A stretch of DNA of 8,309 nt, taken from Actinomycetota bacterium (lineage in GTDB: Bacteria > Actinomycetota > Thermoleophilia > Solirubrobacterales > Solirubrobacteraceae). The DNA lies in assembly GCA_019348575.1 (NCBI GenBank), contig JAHWJE010000045.1:1-8309 (forward strand), read 5' to 3'. Made by a program: the position numbers and the translations under genes. Below are positions 5,715 through 8,309 of this stretch, piece by piece; position 1 is the first letter of the stretch; each line of letters starts with the position of its first letter. Below the pieces are notes generated by a model, which worked only from the letters and a program-made list of their open reading frames with translations, was not told where the DNA came from and made no database searches.

Positions 5715-6626
5715 ATGCCCGCCCCGCGGGGCACTCCCCTGCCGATGCCACGACCGCGCGCGTATACGTTGCCCGAGCGGATCGGCGCGATCGCCGCGCT
5801 CGACGCTCCCGGGAAGGCGATCGGCAAGCAGGTGCGCAGCCTCTTCCCTTCGGGCGGCGGCGTGAAGGACGTCCTCAGCGGCACCTGGCTCGGGCATTCG
5901 CTGCATCCGCTGCTGACCGACGTCCCGATCGGGACGTGGACGAGCGCGACCCTGCTGGACCTCTTCGGCGGTCGCGCGAGCCGCCCGGCCTCGCGGAGGC
6001 TGATCGCTCTCGGGCTTGCCACGTCGGTCCCGACGGCGCTGACGGGCGCGACGGACTGGGCCGACAGCGAGCCGGGCGACGACGAGGTGCGCCGGATCGG
6101 GGTCGTGCACGCCGTCTCCAACGTCGCCGCCGCCGCGCTGTACGGCGCGTCGCTTGCGGCGCGGCGGCGCGGCGCGCACACGACCGGCGTGCTGCTCGGG
6201 CTCGCCGGGGCCGGCGCGATGACCGCCGGCGGCTTTCTCGGCGGCGATCTCGCATACGCCCGCGGGGTCGGCGTCAACGAGACCCTCTTCGACAGGGATC
6301 CCGAGGACTGGACCGCGGTGCTCGACGCCAGCATGCTCGTCGACGACCGGCCGATGCGTGCGCTGGCGGGCGAGCGTGAGCTGCTGATCGTCAAGCGCAA
6401 CGGCACGATCCACGCGCTCGCCGACCGCTGCGCGCACCGCGGCGGGATGCTGCACGAGGGCGAGCTCGAGGGAGATTGCATCGTCTGCCCGCTGCACGGC
6501 ACGCGCTTTCGCCTCGAGGACGGGTCCGTGCTGCGCGGCCCCTCGACGTACGCGCAGCCGGTCTACGAGGCGCGCGTCAACGACGGGCGCATCGAGGTCC
6601 GCGCGGCTCGTGCGGCTGGTTCCTAG
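5715..6626 (+). CDS. DUF2231 membrane domain fused to a Rieske [2Fe-2S] ferredoxin domain
   Basis: A 303-residue two-domain protein. Residues ~58-180 match DUF2231: GHSLHPLLTDVPIGTWTSA (60-78) is the hallmark, with hydrophobic segments near 66-84, 95-113, 128-148 and 155-177, so the protein is anchored in the membrane. Residues ~200-298 form a Rieske domain with both cluster-binding boxes, Cys239-Ala-His241 (CAHRGGMLHEG) and Cys258-Pro-Leu-His261 (CPLHGTRF). It therefore binds a Rieske 2Fe-2S cluster and should carry out electron transfer. The single-box spacing and GPSTYAQPVYEARV tail resemble ferredoxins of dioxygenase systems rather than bc1-complex proteins. An extra Cys255 sits just before the second box. 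The partner is unknown. Start choice is uncertain: ATG 5715 or ATG 5745 (293 residues, MPRPRAYTLPERIG); neither has a good Shine-Dalgarno sequence. The gene is divergent from the winged-helix gene and converges on the alcohol dehydrogenase remnant. Confidence 0.88.
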   Translation: MPAPRGTPLPMPRPRAYTLPERIGAIAALDAPGKAIGKQVRSLFPSGGGVKDVLSGTWLGHSLHPLLTDVPIGTWTSATLLDLFGGRASRPASRRLIALGLATSVPTALTGATDWADSEPGDDEVRRIGVVHAVSNVAAAALYGASLAARRRGAHTTGVLLGLAGAGAMTAGGFLGGDLAYARGVGVNETLFDRDPEDWTAVLDASMLVDDRPMRALAGERELLIVKRNGTIHALADRCAHRGGMLHEGELEGDCIVCPLHGTRFRLEDGSVLRGPSTYAQPVYEARVNDGRIEVRAARAAGS

Positions 6627-6683
6627 CGTCGCTGCGGCGCCTGCGCGTGCTGGAGCGCGGGGCCGCGCCGGACGCTAGGAGCC
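6618..6683. terminator. Long inverted repeat, probable bidirectional terminator
   Basis: TCCTAGCGTC (6621-6630) is perfectly complementary to GACGCTAGGA (6671-6680). The stem extends to 13 pairs (6618-6630 with 6671-6683) with one G-U pair. After a 4-base bulge a second stem follows, CGGCGC (6635-6640) with GCGCCG (6665-6670). No T-run is present, as is common for GC-rich actinobacterial terminators. The arms contain the stop codon of the Rieske gene and, on the other strand, the original stop of the alcohol dehydrogenase gene, so the structure sits between two convergent transcripts. Confidence 0.55.
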
Positions 6684-7224
6684 GAACTCGATCACGCTGC
6701 GATGCCGTCCGGGGCCTCCATCAGCTCAGGCAGGCGCGGTCCAGCGGCGCCTCGGGCGCGACCTTCGCGAGCGCGATCTGCGGCATGACCGTGTACTCGG
6801 CGAACGTCGACGTGCCCATGAAGTGGCGGATCGGCTCGCCGTCGCGCGACAGCCGCGTCGTGCCGTCGGGCAGGTAGCCCCTGCCCTGCTGCTCACGGAT
6901 CGCCAGGCAGATGTTCGTCTTGGGGCTGACGCAGTGCACGCACTCGCGGCACTGGGGCGAGAAGAGGGTCACCACGTGGTCGCCGGGGGCGACGTCGGTG
7001 ACGTTGGGACCGATCTGTTCGACCACTCCGGCGCCCTCGTGGCCCAGGACCGTGGGCGCATACCCGCTGGGGTCGGCGCCCGAGGCGGTGTACAGGTCGG
7101 TGTGACACACGCCGCAGGCCTCCAGGCGCACCAGCACCTCGCCCTTGCGGGGCTCGGCCAGATCGACCTCCTGCACCTTCAGCGGCTGGGCGAACTCCTC
7201 CAGGACAGCGGCGCGGATCTTCAT
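6675..7224 (-). pseudogene. Zinc-dependent alcohol dehydrogenase, class III-like, internally deleted
   Basis: The intact reading frame (7224-6721) gives 167 residues, the N-terminal GroES-like half of a medium-chain zinc alcohol dehydrogenase of usually about 370 residues. It keeps Cys40 and GHE (61-63, His62) of the catalytic zinc site and all four structural zinc cysteines (92, 95, 98, 106; CRECVHC then NIC). It stops at PLDRACLS, just where the family continues with L-G-C-G and the third zinc ligand. Directly after this, in another frame, 6727-6675 reads ELMEAPDGI then, after one missing base, SVIEFGS-TAG. This aligns without gaps to the usual C-terminus (human ADH5 ends AFELMHSGKSIRTVVKI). 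The middle ~185 codons, including the NAD-binding Rossmann fold, are therefore lost, and the product cannot be an active dehydrogenase. The start has GAGGAG ten bases upstream. The gene lies 43 bases downstream of the dioxygenase gene. An assembly collapse is the main alternative. Confidence 0.75.
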
Positions 7225-7234
7225 CGCAATCTGG

Positions 7235-7257
7235 CTCCTCTCCGGGGATCGGAGAGG
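7235..7257 (-). promoter_or_regulatory. Hairpin overlapping the ribosome binding site of the dehydrogenase gene
   Basis: On the minus strand CCTCTCCG (7257-7250) and CGGAGAGG (7244-7237) form a perfect 8-pair stem with a 5-base loop. The Shine-Dalgarno GAGGAG (7240-7235), ten bases before the ATG at 7224, is partly inside the 3' arm. The hairpin lies 10 bases after the dioxygenase stop. It could terminate part of the dioxygenase transcripts, or hide the ribosome binding site and reduce translation of the downstream gene. No T-run follows it. Confidence 0.45.
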
Positions 7258-7267
7258 GTTCTACCGC

Positions 7268-8197
7268 CTACGCGACGCGCGCAGCGCGCGGGTCCGGCAG
7301 CGGTGTCAGCCCCGCCTCGATCTCGGCGCGGTGAAGCTCGAGCTGGGGTGGCAGGATGACCTTGGAGCCGAGCTGGTCCAGCGGCACGTCGACGGTGAAG
7401 CCCGGCCCGTCGTCGGCGATCTCGAACAGCACGCCGCTGGGCTCGCGGAAGTAGATCGAGTGGAAGTAGTGGCGGTCGATGATGCCGCTGTTGGGCACGC
7501 CGGCCTGGGTGAGATGCTCATACCACTGAGGGTGCTCGGCCTGCGTGGTGCCCCAGGCGACGTGGTGTACCGAGCCCGCGCCCTGGACGGGGCGCTGGCC
7601 ATCGGCGGGCGGCGGGTCGTAGGCGATGAAGCTGCCGCGCCGGTCGCCGCGCAGCTCCCAGGTGGCGTCGCCCTGGGGCGTCGCGCCCAGGAGCTGCTCG
7701 AGCACGGGAAAACTGTGCTGCGGCGCGGCGCTGTAGGCGCGCACGCCCTCGAAGCCCTGGAGGGCGTACGCCTGGGGGATGTCGGGGTGCTCGGCCCGAA
7801 GTGGCTCGTCGCCCCGGGCGGTGATGGTGAGCTCGTGCGCCAGGCCCTCGGGATCGGCGAAGAGGAGCCGACCCTGGTCGCCCTCCGTCGAGAGGCCCTC
7901 GTCCGCGATCCGCGCCGCCCAGAAGTCGATCGCCTCGCGCGAGGCGACGCGCCACACGACGCGGTGGACCATGCCCGCGCCCGGCCGTCCCGCCATCGCG
8001 CCGGGGTACTCGAAGAACGTCAGGTCCGCGCCCGGCTGGGCATTCTCGTCGCCGTAGAAGAGGTGGTAGACGGTCGGATCGTCCTGGTTGACGGTCTTCG
8101 CGGTCATCCGCAGCCCGAGCACGCGGGTGTAGAAGTCGACGTTGCGCGGAGCGTCGCCGGTGATCGCGGTGATGTGGTGGATGCCGTCGAGGTTCAT
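7268..8197 (-). CDS. Ring-cleaving dioxygenase of the glyoxalase/VOC superfamily (MhqO/MhqA-like)
   Basis: A 309-residue protein with two VOC (vicinal oxygen chelate) modules, close in pattern to the Bacillus MhqO/MhqA/MhqE group of putative hydroquinone- or catechol-cleaving dioxygenases. The N-terminal module begins GIHHITAITGDAPRNVDFY (5-23) and continues VLGLRMTAKTVNQDDPTVYH (26-45). The C-terminal module has VHHVAWG (210-216) and YFREPSGVLFEIADDGPGF (249-267). Likely metal ligands, by family pattern, are a histidine of HHIT (7-8), a histidine of HHVAW (211-212) and Glu259. Length and motifs are complete. The ATG at 8197 has AAAGGA six bases upstream. The gene is first in a minus-strand pair with the broken alcohol dehydrogenase gene, and a good promoter lies about 60 bases upstream. 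Bacillus relatives are induced by quinone/aromatic stress through MarR-type repressors; whether this applies here is inference. The exact aromatic substrate cannot be told. Confidence 0.9.
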   Translation of the reverse strand: MNLDGIHHITAITGDAPRNVDFYTRVLGLRMTAKTVNQDDPTVYHLFYGDENAQPGADLTFFEYPGAMAGRPGAGMVHRVVWRVASREAIDFWAARIADEGLSTEGDQGRLLFADPEGLAHELTITARGDEPLRAEHPDIPQAYALQGFEGVRAYSAAPQHSFPVLEQLLGATPQGDATWELRGDRRGSFIAYDPPPADGQRPVQGAGSVHHVAWGTTQAEHPQWYEHLTQAGVPNSGIIDRHYFHSIYFREPSGVLFEIADDGPGFTVDVPLDQLGSKVILPPQLELHRAEIEAGLTPLPDPRAARVA

Positions 8198-8203
8198 GCG
8201 TGG

Positions 8204-8209
8204 TCCTTT
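8204..8209 (-). promoter_or_regulatory. Ribosome binding site of the dioxygenase gene
   Basis: The minus strand reads AAAGGA six bases before the ATG at 8197. This confirms the chosen start, where the VOC domain begins almost at once. Confidence 0.7.
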
Positions 8210-8255
8210 GCGAAGGCTGCTGTGAACAGCTACAGGCCGTTTGCTTGCTAGGACA

Positions 8256-8284
8256 ACTATACCCAGAGCTCGTTGCGCTCACAA
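8256..8284 (-). promoter_or_regulatory. Sigma70-type promoter of the dioxygenase gene, with possible operator
   Basis: On the minus strand TTGTGA (8284-8279, four of six consensus bases) is followed after exactly 17 bases by TATAGT (8261-8256, five of six). Transcription should start near 8249, giving a leader of about 50 bases. The -35 lies in an imperfect 14-base palindrome, GTTGTGAGCGCAAC (8285-8272). The 7-mer TAGTTGT occurs twice, 28 bases apart (8287-8281 and 8259-8253), touching the -35 and -10. These are plausible repressor contacts, but no regulator gene is visible in the window. Confidence 0.6.
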
Positions 8285-8309
8285 CTACTTCGGGTGAATT
8301 CAGAATGCC

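Noticed and set aside
4682..6379. 565-codon plus-strand open frame opposite the winged-helix gene
   Set aside because: Low-complexity Arg/Glu/Ala composition and complete overlap with two well-supported genes; a GC shadow.
3522..6497. 991-codon minus-strand open frame covering the GNAT gene and far upstream
   Set aside because: Only the last 302 codons look like protein. The upstream part is Arg/Ala-rich and lies across the winged-helix and Rieske genes in the wrong frame. The real start is the ATGA overlap at 4430.
8305..8309. ATG on the plus strand at the right edge, possibly the start of a divergent regulator
   Set aside because: Only five bases remain in the window, so a gene cannot be supported.
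1..8309. CRISPR arrays, tRNA/rRNA genes, insertion sequences, attachment sites or a defence system
   Set aside because: No regularly spaced repeats, cloverleaf-like sequence, transposase or integrase motif, or paired terminal repeats with target duplication were seen. The inverted repeat at 6618-6683 is explained by two gene ends.

Overview
The window is very GC-rich and densely coded on both strands, with little intergenic DNA and many GTG or GC-biased codons. This composition and the gene content (AI-2E permease, BcrA-type ABC pair, HTH_42 winged-helix protein, DUF2231-Rieske protein, ring-cleaving dioxygenase) suggest a high-GC actinobacterium, possibly a soil lineage of the Thermoleophilia/Solirubrobacterales type. 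The lineage is an inference from composition and gene types, not from a marker gene.

Layout. At the left edge is the 5' part of a small GlsB/YeaQ-type membrane protein gene (minus), divergent from an AI-2E-family permease gene (plus, 279-1460). A run of minus-strand genes follows, read from right to left. A winged-helix HTH_42 protein (5623-4427) overlaps a tandem GNAT acetyltransferase (4430-3522) by ATGA. After a 78-base gap with a possible promoter come an ABC ATPase (3443-2544) and its membrane partner (2547-1807), also overlapping by ATGA. A small unrecognised protein (1796-1491) closes this run. Divergent from the winged-helix gene is a DUF2231-Rieske fusion gene (plus, about 5715-6626). 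It converges on a minus-strand pair: a ring-cleaving VOC dioxygenase (8197-7268) followed by a zinc alcohol dehydrogenase gene (7224-6675). The dioxygenase has a good sigma70-type promoter at 8256-8284.

The most notable observation is that the alcohol dehydrogenase gene is broken. Its first ~165 codons are intact, but the whole coenzyme-binding domain is missing. The last ~17 codons of a normal gene are still recognisable out of frame just before the original stop at 6675. The two convergent genes there end in near-identical Gly-Ser-TAG sequences that form the arms of a long inverted repeat, probably a shared terminator.

Functional links are modest. The ABC pair forms one exporter. The dioxygenase and former dehydrogenase would have formed a small catabolic or quinone/aromatic detoxification operon. 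The winged-helix and GNAT genes are translationally coupled, but their joint role is unknown. I see no tRNA, rRNA, CRISPR array, insertion sequence, prophage gene or defence system, and no clear evidence of a novel multi-gene system.
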